Assembly (NCBI RefSeq): GCF_003945545.1
Contig: NZ_CP029617.1
Coordinates: 5,813,001-5,877,000 of the forward strand
DNA: 64,000 bases
Reading direction: 5' to 3'
Origin: Streptomyces sp. WAC 01529
GTDB taxonomy: Bacteria > Actinomycetota > Actinomycetes > Streptomycetales > Streptomycetaceae
The notes under the pieces are model-generated. The model searched no databases, was not told the origin of the DNA, and saw only the letters and a list, made by a program, of their open reading frames with translations. Shown here piece after piece: positions 47,774 to 56,132 of the stretch. The translations under genes and the position numbers were made by a program. Position 1 is the stretch's first letter. The number at the start of each line of letters is the position of its first letter.

Positions 47774-48778
47774 ATGACGGCACCATTGCATGACACACCT
47801 GCGGACGCGGACCCGACCGAGGACGTCGCCCCCGCAGCTGATGCAGGGGTGAAGAAGGTCGAGGGCCGGTCCCTCAAGCAGATCGCCTGGAACCGGCTGA
47901 AGCAGGACAAGGTCGCCCTCGGCGGCGCCTTCGTCGTGCTCTTCCTCGTTCTGGTCGCCGTCTTCGCGCCCCTGATCGTGAGTCTGCTGGGCCACCCGCC
48001 CAACGACTTCCACCAGGAGGAGCTGGACGAGCTGACCAACCTCCCCAAGGGCGCGCTCGGTGGTGTCAGCAGCGACTTCCTCTTCGGCGTCGAGCCCAAC
48101 AAGGGCCGCGACATCTTCAGCCGGATCGTCTACGGAGCACGCATCTCGCTGCTCGTGGCGTTCCTGGCCGCCATGGTCGCCGTCGCCCTCGGCACGCTCT
48201 TCGGCATCATCGCGGGCTACTTCGGCGGCTGGGTCGACGCGCTGATCAGCCGCGTGATGGACGTACTGCTCTCGTTCCCGCAGCTGCTCTTCATCATCTC
48301 CCTGGTCTCGGTCCTGCCGGACGACCTGCTCGGCCTCACCGGCAGCGGCGTACGCGTCGGCATCCTCGTCCTGGTGATCGGCTTCTTCGGCTGGCCCTAC
48401 GTCGGCCGGATCGTCCGCGGCCAGACGCTCTCGCTGCGTGAGCGCGAGTACGTCGAGGCGGCCCGCAGCCTCGGCGGCGGCCGGCGCCACATCCTCTTCC
48501 GCGAGCTGCTGCCCAACCTGGTCGCCCCCATCACCGTCTACGCGACGCTGATGATCCCGACCAACATCCTCACGGAGGCGGCCCTGAGCTTCCTCGGCGC
48601 CGGTGTGAAGCCGCCGACGGCCTCGTGGGGAGGCATGCTGCGCGACGCGCTCGAGACGTACGAGCACGACCCGATGTTCATGGTCTTCCCGGGCGTGACG
48701 ATCTTCATCACCGTGCTGGCCTTCAACCTCTTCGGCGACGGGCTGCGTGACGCGCTCGACCCGAAGGGGACGCGCTAG
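47774..48778 (+). CDS. Oligopeptide/dipeptide ABC permease, DppC/OppC type
   Basis: The 334-aa inner-membrane permease has an N-terminal cytoplasmic Asp/Ala-rich tail, a first helix (ALGGAFVVLFLVLVAVFAPLIVSLLG), the periplasmic loop ending in GVEPNKGRDIFSRIVYG and five further helices. The coupling EAA-type loop is EYVEAARSLGGGRRHILFRELLPN. It opens a five-gene importer in the order permease C, binding protein, permease B, two ATPases. GAGAGGGG lies about 12 nt before the ATG. Confidence 0.93.
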   Translation: MTAPLHDTPADADPTEDVAPAADAGVKKVEGRSLKQIAWNRLKQDKVALGGAFVVLFLVLVAVFAPLIVSLLGHPPNDFHQEELDELTNLPKGALGGVSSDFLFGVEPNKGRDIFSRIVYGARISLLVAFLAAMVAVALGTLFGIIAGYFGGWVDALISRVMDVLLSFPQLLFIISLVSVLPDDLLGLTGSGVRVGILVLVIGFFGWPYVGRIVRGQTLSLREREYVEAARSLGGGRRHILFRELLPNLVAPITVYATLMIPTNILTEAALSFLGAGVKPPTASWGGMLRDALETYEHDPMFMVFPGVTIFITVLAFNLFGDGLRDALDPKGTR

Positions 48779-48880
48779 AAGTCCCCAACCGGCTTGCCCC
48801 TGCCGCATGTCAGGTGGCTCCACCCATGGTTCTCCGGCAGCTCAAGGCCAGGGACCGCGAATCTCGGAGGTTACGAGAAA

Positions 48881-50635
48881 ATGCCCACAGTTTCCTCGAA
48901 ACGACGGCTCACCAGCGGTGCGGCCCTCGTCGTCGCGGCACTGGTGACCACCACGGCGTGCGGCGGCGGTGACGGTGGTGACGGTGACTCGAAGGGTGCC
49001 GGCTACAACGCGGCGCTGAACAAGGTCGCCAACCCCTCGAAGAAGAAGGGGGGCACGCTGAAGATGGTCGGCAAGCAGGACCTCGACTCCGCCGACCCCC
49101 AGCGCGCGTACTACGGCATGTCCTGGGACTTCATGCGCTTCTACACCCGGCAGCTGGTGTCCTACGACACCAAGCCGGGCAAGGCGGGCACGAAGCTGGT
49201 CCCCGACCTCGCCAAGTCCACCGCGAAGATCTCGGACGACGGCAAGACCTACACGTACCAGCTGCGTGATGGCCTGACCTGGGAGGACGGCTCCGCGCTG
49301 ACCTCCAAGGACATCAAGTACGGCATCGAGCGCTCCTGGGCGACGGACACCATCACCGGTGGCCCGGGCTACATCCGGCAGGCGCTCGACCCGGACTCCA
49401 AGTACAAGGGCCCGTACAAGGACAAGGGCGGTCTGAAGGCGATCGAGACGCCCGACGACAAGACCATCATCTTCAAACTGCCCAAGCGCAACGGTGACTT
49501 CGAGCAGTTCCTCGCCATGCCGACCGGTTCGCCGGTGAAGCAGGCCAAGGACACCAAGGCGAAGTACACCGCGCGGCCGTTCTCCTCGGGCCCGTACAAG
49601 TTCCAGACGTACAAGTCCGGCAAGAAGATCGTGCTCGTCCGCAACGACAAGTGGAAGAAGTCCTCGGACCCGATCCGCGCGGCGCTGCCCGACAAGATCG
49701 ACGTGACGATCTCCGCCAACCTGGAGGAGAACGACAAGAGGCTGATGGCGGGCGACTACGACGTCGACCTCAACGGCACGGGCATGACCCAGTCCGGCCG
49801 CGTCACCGCCGTCTCCAAGCACCGTGACAGCGTCGACAACATGCACACGGCCTTCGTGCGCTACGTCGCCCTGATCCACACGGCGAAGCCCTTCGACAAC
49901 GTGCACTGCCGCAAGGCGGTCTTCTACGGCACGGACTTCGCGGGCCTCCAGCGCACCCGCGGCGGCAAGGTCGCGGCCGGTGACATCGCCAACAGCACCT
50001 TCCCGGTCTCGATCCCCGGCCACAGCGACTACGACCCGTACGGCGTGCTGAAGCGCAAGGGCAAGCCGGACGCCGCCAAGGCCAAGGAAGAGCTGAAGAA
50101 GTGCGGCAAGCCGGACGGCTTCAAGGCCAAGCTGACCGCCCGCAACAACAACCCGGGTGAGGTCGACGCCGCCGAGGCGCTCCAGGAGCAGCTGCTGAAG
50201 GTCGGCATCGACGTCAGCGTCGAGTCCCTGGACGGCGCCGACTCCGCCGCCATCACCGGCTCGCCCTCCGTGGTGAAGAAGCGCGGCTACAGCATGCAGA
50301 TGAGCGGCTGGGGCCCGGACTTCCCCTCCGGTCAGGGTTACGCGCAGCCGCTGTTCGACAGCCGCTTCCTGATCCAGAACGGCAACTACAACGAGTCGCA
50401 GATCAAGGACAAGAAGGTCGACGCGCTCTTCGACAAGGCGATCGCCGAGACCGACCCGGTCAAGGCCGGTGAGATCTACAAGCAGCTCGACAAGCGGATC
50501 CTCGACAACGCCGACTGGATGCCCTTCCTCTACGAGAAGAACATCACCTGGCGCGGACCGCGGCTGACCAACGCCTACATGAACGACGCCTACAACGGCC
50601 GGTACGACTACGTCTCGCTCGGTGTCGTCAAGTAA
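48881..50635 (+). CDS. Oligopeptide ABC transporter substrate-binding lipoprotein (family 5)
   Basis: The 584-aa extracytoplasmic protein has a signal peptide ending TTTAC (a weak but usable lipobox), a Gly/Asp-rich spacer, then family SBP_bac_5 features: SADPQRAYYGMSWDFMRFYTRQLV, WEDGSALTSKDIKYGIERSW and GYAQPLFDSRF. It captures peptides and delivers them to the two permeases. GGAGG lies 11 nt before the ATG. Its position between the C and B permease genes is unusual, as binding-protein genes usually come first. A large hairpin follows before the B permease gene and could raise its level relative to the membrane genes. Confidence 0.93.
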   Translation: MPTVSSKRRLTSGAALVVAALVTTTACGGGDGGDGDSKGAGYNAALNKVANPSKKKGGTLKMVGKQDLDSADPQRAYYGMSWDFMRFYTRQLVSYDTKPGKAGTKLVPDLAKSTAKISDDGKTYTYQLRDGLTWEDGSALTSKDIKYGIERSWATDTITGGPGYIRQALDPDSKYKGPYKDKGGLKAIETPDDKTIIFKLPKRNGDFEQFLAMPTGSPVKQAKDTKAKYTARPFSSGPYKFQTYKSGKKIVLVRNDKWKKSSDPIRAALPDKIDVTISANLEENDKRLMAGDYDVDLNGTGMTQSGRVTAVSKHRDSVDNMHTAFVRYVALIHTAKPFDNVHCRKAVFYGTDFAGLQRTRGGKVAAGDIANSTFPVSIPGHSDYDPYGVLKRKGKPDAAKAKEELKKCGKPDGFKAKLTARNNNPGEVDAAEALQEQLLKVGIDVSVESLDGADSAAITGSPSVVKKRGYSMQMSGWGPDFPSGQGYAQPLFDSRFLIQNGNYNESQIKDKKVDALFDKAIAETDPVKAGEIYKQLDKRILDNADWMPFLYEKNITWRGPRLTNAYMNDAYNGRYDYVSLGVVK

Positions 50636-50705
50636 CCGACCCCGCCCGACCCGTAGTTGACCGTCCTCCCGCCGCCGAATCCCGCCAGTCCGAAGGGCAG
50701 GTGAT

Positions 50706-50760
50706 GGCCCCGGGCGGTGGCCGGGACCCCTCACAAGGGGGTGCCGGCCACCGCCGGGCC
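50706..50760 (+). promoter_or_regulatory. Large hairpin between binding protein and permease B genes
   Basis: GGCCCCGGGCGGTGGCCGG pairs with CCGGCCACCGCCGGGCC (two small bulges), closing an inner ACCCCT/AGGGGGT stem. It lies 71 nt past the binding-protein stop and ends 7 nt before the permease GTG. It may act as a partial terminator or as an mRNA stabiliser. Confidence 0.7.
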
Positions 50761-50767
50761 GCGCACA

Positions 50768-51769
50768 GTGCTTGCTTATCTCATCCGGCGCCTGATCGCC
50801 GTCATCATCATGGTGCTGGTCGTACTGCTCGCGACCTTCACCATCTTCTTCATGCTGCCCAAGTGGGCGGGACAGGACATCGCCGTCCTCTTCGCCGGCA
50901 AGGCATCGGGTGCCGAGCAGCTCGAGGGCATCCGCATCAAGCTGGGTCTCGACGACCCGCTGCTCGTCCAGTTCTGGGACTTCATCAAGGGCATCCCGCT
51001 GGGCCGTGACTACGTCAACGGCAGTGACGTCACGCACTGCCCGGCCCCCTGCTTCGGCTACTCGTTCCGTACCGAGGCGCCGGTCTGGGAGACCCTCAAG
51101 GAGGCCCTGCCCGTCACCGGCGCGCTCGCCGCCGGGGCCTGCGTGCTGTGGCTCGCCGGTGGCGTCATCACCGGTGTCATCTCCGCGCTGCGCCGGGGCA
51201 GCATCTGGGACCGCGCCGCCATGACCACCGCGCTCGCCGGTGTCTCGCTGCCCGTCTTCTTCACCGGCATGATCGCGATGGGCATCTTCGTCCACCAGCT
51301 CGGCTGGGTGAAGATCGCCGACAGCCTCAGCACCGAGGACTCGATCGACGTCTGGTTCCAGACGCTGATCCTGCCGTGGATCGTGCTCGCGTTCCTCAAC
51401 GCCGCCATGTACGCCCGCCTCACGCGCGCCACGATGCTGGAGGTCCTCGGCGAGGACTACATCCGCACCGCGCGCGCCAAGGGGCTCGGCGAGGGCGTCG
51501 TCATCCGCAAGCACGCCCTGCGCTCCGCGATGACGCCGATCCTCACCGTCTTCGGACTCGACCTCGGCGTCCTGATGGGCGGCGCGGTGCTCACCGAGTC
51601 CACGTTCAACCTCCCGGGGCTCGGCCTCGAAGCGGTCAAGGCCATCAGCAGCAAGGACCTGCCCGTCATTCTCGGCGTCACCCTCTGTGCGGCGCTCGCG
51701 ATCGCCGTCGCCAACCTCGTCGTCGACCTTCTGTACGCCGTCATCGACCCGCGAGTGAGGCTGGGATGA
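50768..51769 (+). CDS. Oligopeptide/dipeptide ABC permease, DppB/OppB type
   Basis: The 333-aa permease begins VLAYLIRRLIAVIIMVLVVLLATF, the usual N terminus of DppB proteins, and has the EAA loop EDYIRTARAKGLGEGVVIRKHALRSAM split around residue 240. The loop at 85-100 contains a Cys pair (HCPAPCFGY), unusual for DppB. No Shine-Dalgarno sequence precedes the GTG, and upstream in-frame GTGs lie in the hairpin, so translation may depend on RNA refolding. The stop overlaps the next ATG (ATGA). Confidence 0.9.
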   Translation: MLAYLIRRLIAVIIMVLVVLLATFTIFFMLPKWAGQDIAVLFAGKASGAEQLEGIRIKLGLDDPLLVQFWDFIKGIPLGRDYVNGSDVTHCPAPCFGYSFRTEAPVWETLKEALPVTGALAAGACVLWLAGGVITGVISALRRGSIWDRAAMTTALAGVSLPVFFTGMIAMGIFVHQLGWVKIADSLSTEDSIDVWFQTLILPWIVLAFLNAAMYARLTRATMLEVLGEDYIRTARAKGLGEGVVIRKHALRSAMTPILTVFGLDLGVLMGGAVLTESTFNLPGLGLEAVKAISSKDLPVILGVTLCAALAIAVANLVVDLLYAVIDPRVRLG

Positions 51770-52863
51770 CCGAACTGTCCAAGAGCGGGGCCGCGGTGGG
51801 CGAGCCCGTCGCCGCCTCTCCCGCTCCCTCCGCCTTCCTCGAGGTGCGCGACCTCAAGGTGCACTTCCCGACCGACGACGGCCTGGTCAAGTCCGTCGAC
51901 GGGCTCAGCTTCCAGCTGGAGAAGGGCAAGACCCTCGGCATCGTGGGCGAGTCGGGATCCGGCAAGTCGGTCACCTCGCTCGGCATCCTCGGCCTGCACA
52001 CCGCCGGTCAGTACGGCCGCCGCAGGGCGCAGATCTCCGGCGAGATCTGGCTCAACGGCCAGGAGCTGCTGAGCGCCGACCCCAACGAGGTGCGCAAGCT
52101 GCGCGGCCGCGAGATGGCGATGATCTTCCAGGATCCGCTCTCCGCGCTGCACCCGTACTACTCCATCGGCAAGCAGATCACCGAGGCCTACCGGGTCCAC
52201 AACGACGTCGACAAGAAGACCGCCCGCAAGCGCGCGATCGAGATGCTCGACCGGGTCGGGATCCCCCAGCCGGACAAGCGCGTCGACTCCTACCCGCACG
52301 AGTTCTCCGGCGGCATGCGCCAGCGCGCGATGATCGCCATGGCGCTGGTCAACAACCCCGAACTGCTCATCGCGGACGAGCCGACCACCGCCCTTGACGT
52401 CACCGTCCAGGCGCAGATCCTCGATCTGATCAGGGACCTGCAGAAGGAGTTCGGCTCCGCCGTCATCATGATCACGCACGACCTGGGCGTGGTCGCCGAG
52501 ATGGCCGACGAACTCCTGGTCATGTACGGCGGCCGGTGCGTCGAGCGCGGCACCGCCGAGAAGGTCTTCTACGAGCCCCAGCACCCCTACACCTGGGGCC
52601 TGCTCGGCTCGATGCCCCGCATCGACCGCGAGGAGACCGAACGGCTCATCCCGGTCAAGGGCTCCCCGCCCAGCCTGATCAACCTGCCGAGCGGCTGCGC
52701 CTTCAACCCGCGCTGCCCCTACGCGGACATCCCCAAGGATCAGATCACCCGCACCGAGCGCCCCGAACTGCGCGAGGTGGCTGCCGGGCACTACTCCGCC
52801 TGCCACATGGCGCAGGACGAGCGCACCCGGATCTGGACCGAAGAGATTGCGCCGAAGCTGTGA
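51766..52863 (+). CDS. Oligopeptide ABC ATPase, DppD/OppD type
   Basis: The 365-aa ATPase has Walker A GESGSGKSV, signature FSGGMRQR, Walker B LLIADEPTTALD and switch His in ITHDLGVV. The C-terminal oligopeptide extension holds CAFNPRCPYA ... YSACHM, the Cys pattern of dipeptide importers that often bind an Fe-S cluster. The start overlaps the permease stop as ATGA, and its stop overlaps a GTG of the next gene, so it is in a coupled operon. Confidence 0.94.
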   Translation: MTELSKSGAAVGEPVAASPAPSAFLEVRDLKVHFPTDDGLVKSVDGLSFQLEKGKTLGIVGESGSGKSVTSLGILGLHTAGQYGRRRAQISGEIWLNGQELLSADPNEVRKLRGREMAMIFQDPLSALHPYYSIGKQITEAYRVHNDVDKKTARKRAIEMLDRVGIPQPDKRVDSYPHEFSGGMRQRAMIAMALVNNPELLIADEPTTALDVTVQAQILDLIRDLQKEFGSAVIMITHDLGVVAEMADELLVMYGGRCVERGTAEKVFYEPQHPYTWGLLGSMPRIDREETERLIPVKGSPPSLINLPSGCAFNPRCPYADIPKDQITRTERPELREVAAGHYSACHMAQDERTRIWTEEIAPKL

Positions 52864-52907
52864 ACGACGAAGCCACGGATCCGAAAGACACGGCGGAGGG
52901 CCGGAAG

Positions 52908-54095
52908 ATGACGAGCCCGGCCCAGACGAAGAGTGCACCCGAGCCGCTGCTCAAGGTCGACGGCCTGGTGAAGCACTTCCCCATCAAGAAGGGGCTGCTC
53001 CAGCGCCAGGTCGCGGCGGTGCAGGCGGTCGACGGGCTGACCTTCGACGTGCGCCCCGGCGAGACGCTCGGCGTGGTCGGCGAGTCCGGCTGCGGCAAGT
53101 CGACGATGGGCCGGCTGATCACCCGGCTGCTCGAACCCTCCAGCGGCCGCGTCGAGTTCGAGGGCACGGACATCACGCATCTGAACACCGCGCGGATGCG
53201 GCCGCTCCGCCGCGACGTCCAGATGATCTTCCAGGACCCGTACTCGTCGCTGAACCCCCGGCACACCATCGGCACGATCGTCGGCGCGCCCTTCAAGCTC
53301 CAGGGCGTCAAGCCCGAGGGCGGCGTGAAGAAGACCGTGCAGGAGATGCTGGAGCGCGTCGGGCTCAGCCCCGAGCACTACAACCGCTATCCGCACGAGT
53401 TCTCCGGCGGCCAGCGCCAGCGCATCGGCATCGCGCGCGCCCTGGCCCTGCGGCCCAAGCTGGTGGTGGCGGACGAGCCGGTCTCGGCCCTCGACGTCTC
53501 CATCCAGGCCCAGGTGGTCAACCTCCTGGACGACCTCCAGGACGAGCTGGGCCTCACGTACGTGATCATCGCGCACGACCTGTCGGTCATCCGGCACGTC
53601 TCGGACCGCATCGCGGTGATGTACCTCGGCAAGATCGTGGAACTGGCGGACCGCAAGGACCTCTACTCCACGCCGATGCACCCGTACACCAAGGCGCTGC
53701 TCTCCGCCGTGCCGGTGCCCGACCCCAAGCGGCGCGGCACCAAGAGCGAGCGGATCCTGCTGCGCGGCGACGTCCCCTCGCCGATCGACCCGCCGAGCGG
53801 CTGCCGCTTCCACACGCGGTGCTGGAAGGCGACGGAGGTCTGCGCGACGAAGGAGCCGCCGCTGATCCCGCTCGCCACGGGTCACCAGGTGGCGTGCCAC
53901 CACCCGGAGAACGCCGAAGACCAGGCGCCCGAGGACACCAAGCTGCTGTCGGCCGCCAAGGAGGCGATCGACGTGGTGACGGTGATCCCCAAGGCGGAGG
54001 AGTCGGCTGCGCCCGCGGTGGCGGCGGAGAAGCCGGCCGGGCCCGCCGTGGCGGCGGGGGAGTCCTCCGACAAGCAGGACCCGCCCGAGAAGTAG
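52908..54095 (+). CDS. Oligopeptide ABC ATPase, DppF/OppF type
   Basis: The ~395-aa ATPase has Walker A GESGCGKST, signature FSGGQRQR, Walker B LVVADEPVSALD and IAHDLSVIRH. The C-terminal extension has CRFHTRCWKATEVC ... HQVACHHP. A further ~60-residue Ala/Glu/Lys-rich tail is unusual for the family. I chose ATG 52908 because GGAGG lies 9 nt upstream; GTG 52860, overlapping the previous stop (GTGA), would add 16 residues. It ends the operon; a 15-bp stem terminator follows. Confidence 0.92.
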   Translation: MTSPAQTKSAPEPLLKVDGLVKHFPIKKGLLQRQVAAVQAVDGLTFDVRPGETLGVVGESGCGKSTMGRLITRLLEPSSGRVEFEGTDITHLNTARMRPLRRDVQMIFQDPYSSLNPRHTIGTIVGAPFKLQGVKPEGGVKKTVQEMLERVGLSPEHYNRYPHEFSGGQRQRIGIARALALRPKLVVADEPVSALDVSIQAQVVNLLDDLQDELGLTYVIIAHDLSVIRHVSDRIAVMYLGKIVELADRKDLYSTPMHPYTKALLSAVPVPDPKRRGTKSERILLRGDVPSPIDPPSGCRFHTRCWKATEVCATKEPPLIPLATGHQVACHHPENAEDQAPEDTKLLSAAKEAIDVVTVIPKAEESAAPAVAAEKPAGPAVAAGESSDKQDPPEK

Positions 54096-54105
54096 GCGTG
54101 ACCGT

Positions 54106-54142
54106 CGACGGGAGGGCGCGAGAACACCGCGCCCTCCCGTCG
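54106..54142. terminator. Terminator of the oligopeptide importer operon
   Basis: CGACGGGAGGGCGCG and its exact complement form a 15-bp stem around a 7-nt loop, 10 nt past the last stop. It lies between convergent genes. Confidence 0.8.
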
Positions 54143-54153
54143 GCGTGTCCGCC

Positions 54154-54333
54154 TCAGGCGCCCCCGCCGGACCCGGCGACGACACGCCACCTCCCCACCT
54201 CCCGGTACGCGGAGTCGTGGACGCTCTCCCCGTCACCGGGCGTCAGCGCGTAGTGGCGGAGGTTCCCGCCCCAGTACCGCAGGATGCGGCCTCTCCAATG
54301 CTTCGGCCGCTGTGACCGCTTCAACTGTGTCAC
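54154..54333 (-). CDS. Small hypothetical protein (59 aa), basic and Trp-rich
   Basis: The frame VTQLKRSQRPKHWRGRILRY then WGGNLRHYALTPGDGESV ends at TGA after VVAGSGGGA. The GTG start has AGGGA 7 nt upstream. About 53 of 59 third codon positions are G or C, higher than expected by chance at this GC content. The N-terminal 30 residues are very basic. No homology is recognised. It is convergent with the oligopeptide operon and divergent from the TRIC-like gene. Confidence 0.45.
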   Translation of the reverse strand: MTQLKRSQRPKHWRGRILRYWGGNLRHYALTPGDGESVHDSAYREVGRWRVVAGSGGGA

Positions 54334-54454
54334 TGAAATTCCCTGTGAGACTTTGGCGAGGGAAGCAGCACAAACCCCTGCTCAACGCCCGCAAACCCTC
54401 AATCGGAGGCGAGGGCGGGGAAGAGCCCGCCCCGCCCGCGGGTAACAATGGCGC

Positions 54455-55129
54455 GTGCTCCAGGATCTGTTCACGCCCTCCGTCCAGCACGCGCTCGACA
54501 TCGTGGGGATCTTCGTCTTCGCGATCTCCGGCGCGCTGCTCGCCGTGCGCAAGAACTTCGACGTCTTCGGGATCGCCGTCCTCGCCGAGGTCACCGCGCT
54601 GGGCGGAGGACTCTTCCGCGACCTGGTCATCGGGGCGGTACCGCCCGCCGCCTTCACCGACCTCGGCTACTTCATCACCCCGCTCTTCGCCGCCGCGCTG
54701 GTCTTCTTCCTCCACCCCGAGGTCGAGCGCACCCAGCTCGCGGTGAACGTCTTCGACGCGGCGGGCCTCGGGCTCTTCTGCGTGGCGGGGACGACCAAGG
54801 CGTACGACTACGGCCTCGGCCTCACCGCCTCCGCCGCCCTCGGCCTGATGACCGCGGTCGGCGGCGGTGTGCTGCGCGACATCGTCGCCAACGAAGTGCC
54901 CTCGCTGGTCCGCTGGGACCGCGATCTGTACGCCGTGCCCGCCATCGTGGGCGCCACGATGGTCGCCCTGTGCATCCGCTACGACCAGCTGACGGCGTTC
55001 ACCAGCGCGCTCGCCGTCGTGACGACGTTCGTCCTGCGGCTCCTCGCGCTGCACTACCACTGGCGGGCACCGCGCGCCTGGAACCGCCGCTCGACGGCGG
55101 TGGAGGCCGAGGTCCAGGAGACGCCGTAG
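54455..55129 (+). CDS. TRIC-type cation channel family protein (UPF0126)
   Basis: The 224-aa membrane protein holds two tandem UPF0126 repeats, each with a Gly-rich motif and RD: TALGGGLFRDLVIG (~50) and TAVGGGVLRDIVAN (~135). About seven helices are predicted (e.g. ALDIVGIFVFAISGALLAV). Bacterial relatives of the trimeric intracellular cation channel conduct monovalent cations; the partners are unknown. GTG at 54455 lies 4 nt after TAACAAT, pointing to a leaderless transcript. Some annotators call this family UPF0126 YicG-like. Confidence 0.9.
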   Translation: MLQDLFTPSVQHALDIVGIFVFAISGALLAVRKNFDVFGIAVLAEVTALGGGLFRDLVIGAVPPAAFTDLGYFITPLFAAALVFFLHPEVERTQLAVNVFDAAGLGLFCVAGTTKAYDYGLGLTASAALGLMTAVGGGVLRDIVANEVPSLVRWDRDLYAVPAIVGATMVALCIRYDQLTAFTSALAVVTTFVLRLLALHYHWRAPRAWNRRSTAVEAEVQETP

Positions 55130-55192
55130 CGGGGCCCGCCGGTGCGCGGAACCCCTCCACCGGAAAAGCTACCGCTCAGTAATTACATGTTG

Positions 55193-55198
55193 TACGTT
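55193..55198 (+). promoter_or_regulatory. Leaderless -10 box of the thioesterase gene
   Basis: TACGTT lies 6 nt before the ATG, and no Shine-Dalgarno sequence is present. A palindrome GTAATTAC lies at 55179-55186, slightly upstream. Confidence 0.4.
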
Positions 55199-55204
55199 GC
55201 TGCC

Positions 55205-56074
55205 ATGGCAACGGCAGCATCCCTTCCGGTAGCGGTGCCCGCGAGCATCGGCGACAGCGAGTTCGACCGCGACACCGCGGTCACCCGGCGCGAGCCCGGC
55301 GTCTACGACACCGAACTCTCGGCCGGCTGGACGATCATCAGCGCGGTCAACGGCGGCTACCTCCTGGCCGTCATCGGCCGCGCCCTCGCCGACGCCCTGC
55401 CGCACGCCGACCCGTTCACCGTCTCCGCGCACTACCTCACCGCGTCGAGCCCGGGGCCCGCCGTGATCCGCACGGACGTGGTGCGCGGCGGCCGTTCCCT
55501 CTCCACCGGACAGGCCTCCCTCTTCCAGTACGACGAGGAGGGCCGCGAGATCGAGCGGATCCGCGTGCTCGCCTCGTACGGGGACCTCGACGCGCTCCCC
55601 GACGACGTCCGTACGACCGCGCAGCCGCCCGCGATCCCGCCGCTCGACCAGTGCTTCGGCGCCCAGGACGCTCCCGACCACCGCCCGGTGCCCGGCAGTT
55701 CCGCCATCGCCGACCGCCTCTTCCTCAAGCTCGACCCCGCCACGCTCGGCTGGGCGCTCGGGCAGCCGTCGGGCAAGGGCGAGATGCGTGCCTGGTTCGG
55801 GCTCGCGGACGGCCGTGACGCCGACCCGCTCTCGCTGCTGCTCGCGGTGGACGCGCTGCCGCCGACCGCGTTCGAGATGGGCCTGACCGGCTGGGTGCCC
55901 ACCGTGGAGCTGACGGTGCACGTCCGCCACCGCCCCGCCCCCGGCCCGCTCCGCGTCGCGATCACCACCCGCAACCTCGCGGGCGGTTTCCTCGAGGAGG
56001 ACGCCGAGGTCTGGGACAGCGAGGACCGCCTCGTCGCCCAGTCACGCCAGCTGGCACGGGCGCGGCTCTCCTAG
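55205..56074 (+). CDS. Acyl-CoA thioesterase family protein (hotdog fold)
   Basis: The 289-aa protein contains a double hotdog layout: VNGGYLLAVIGRAL and PFTVSAHYLTASSPGPAVIRTDV in the first half, and ELTVHVRHRPAPGPLRVAITTRNLAGGFLEEDAEVWDSEDRLVAQSRQ in the second (read in parts). This is the TesB-like/thioesterase-superfamily pattern, hydrolysing acyl-CoA. The exact substrate is unknown. The ATG (MATAASLPVAV) is preceded by a -10 box rather than an SD. It stands alone before the WYL regulator. Confidence 0.85.
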   Translation: MATAASLPVAVPASIGDSEFDRDTAVTRREPGVYDTELSAGWTIISAVNGGYLLAVIGRALADALPHADPFTVSAHYLTASSPGPAVIRTDVVRGGRSLSTGQASLFQYDEEGREIERIRVLASYGDLDALPDDVRTTAQPPAIPPLDQCFGAQDAPDHRPVPGSSAIADRLFLKLDPATLGWALGQPSGKGEMRAWFGLADGRDADPLSLLLAVDALPPTAFEMGLTGWVPTVELTVHVRHRPAPGPLRVAITTRNLAGGFLEEDAEVWDSEDRLVAQSRQLARARLS

Positions 56075-56132
56075 GTCCTGCCTCCCGGATCCCGCCCGCC
56101 TCGGGTGACCGCCGTAGGAGATCCTGGACGGC

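Noticed and set aside
50704..51009. An ATG with a fair Shine-Dalgarno sequence before permease B
   Set aside because: It is in another frame, gives an Arg/His-rich product and overlaps the permease; no frameshift evidence is seen.
47774..54095. Identification of the oligopeptide importer as the developmental BldK system
   Set aside because: The gene families fit any Opp/Dpp importer; gene order and sequence do not show BldK identity.
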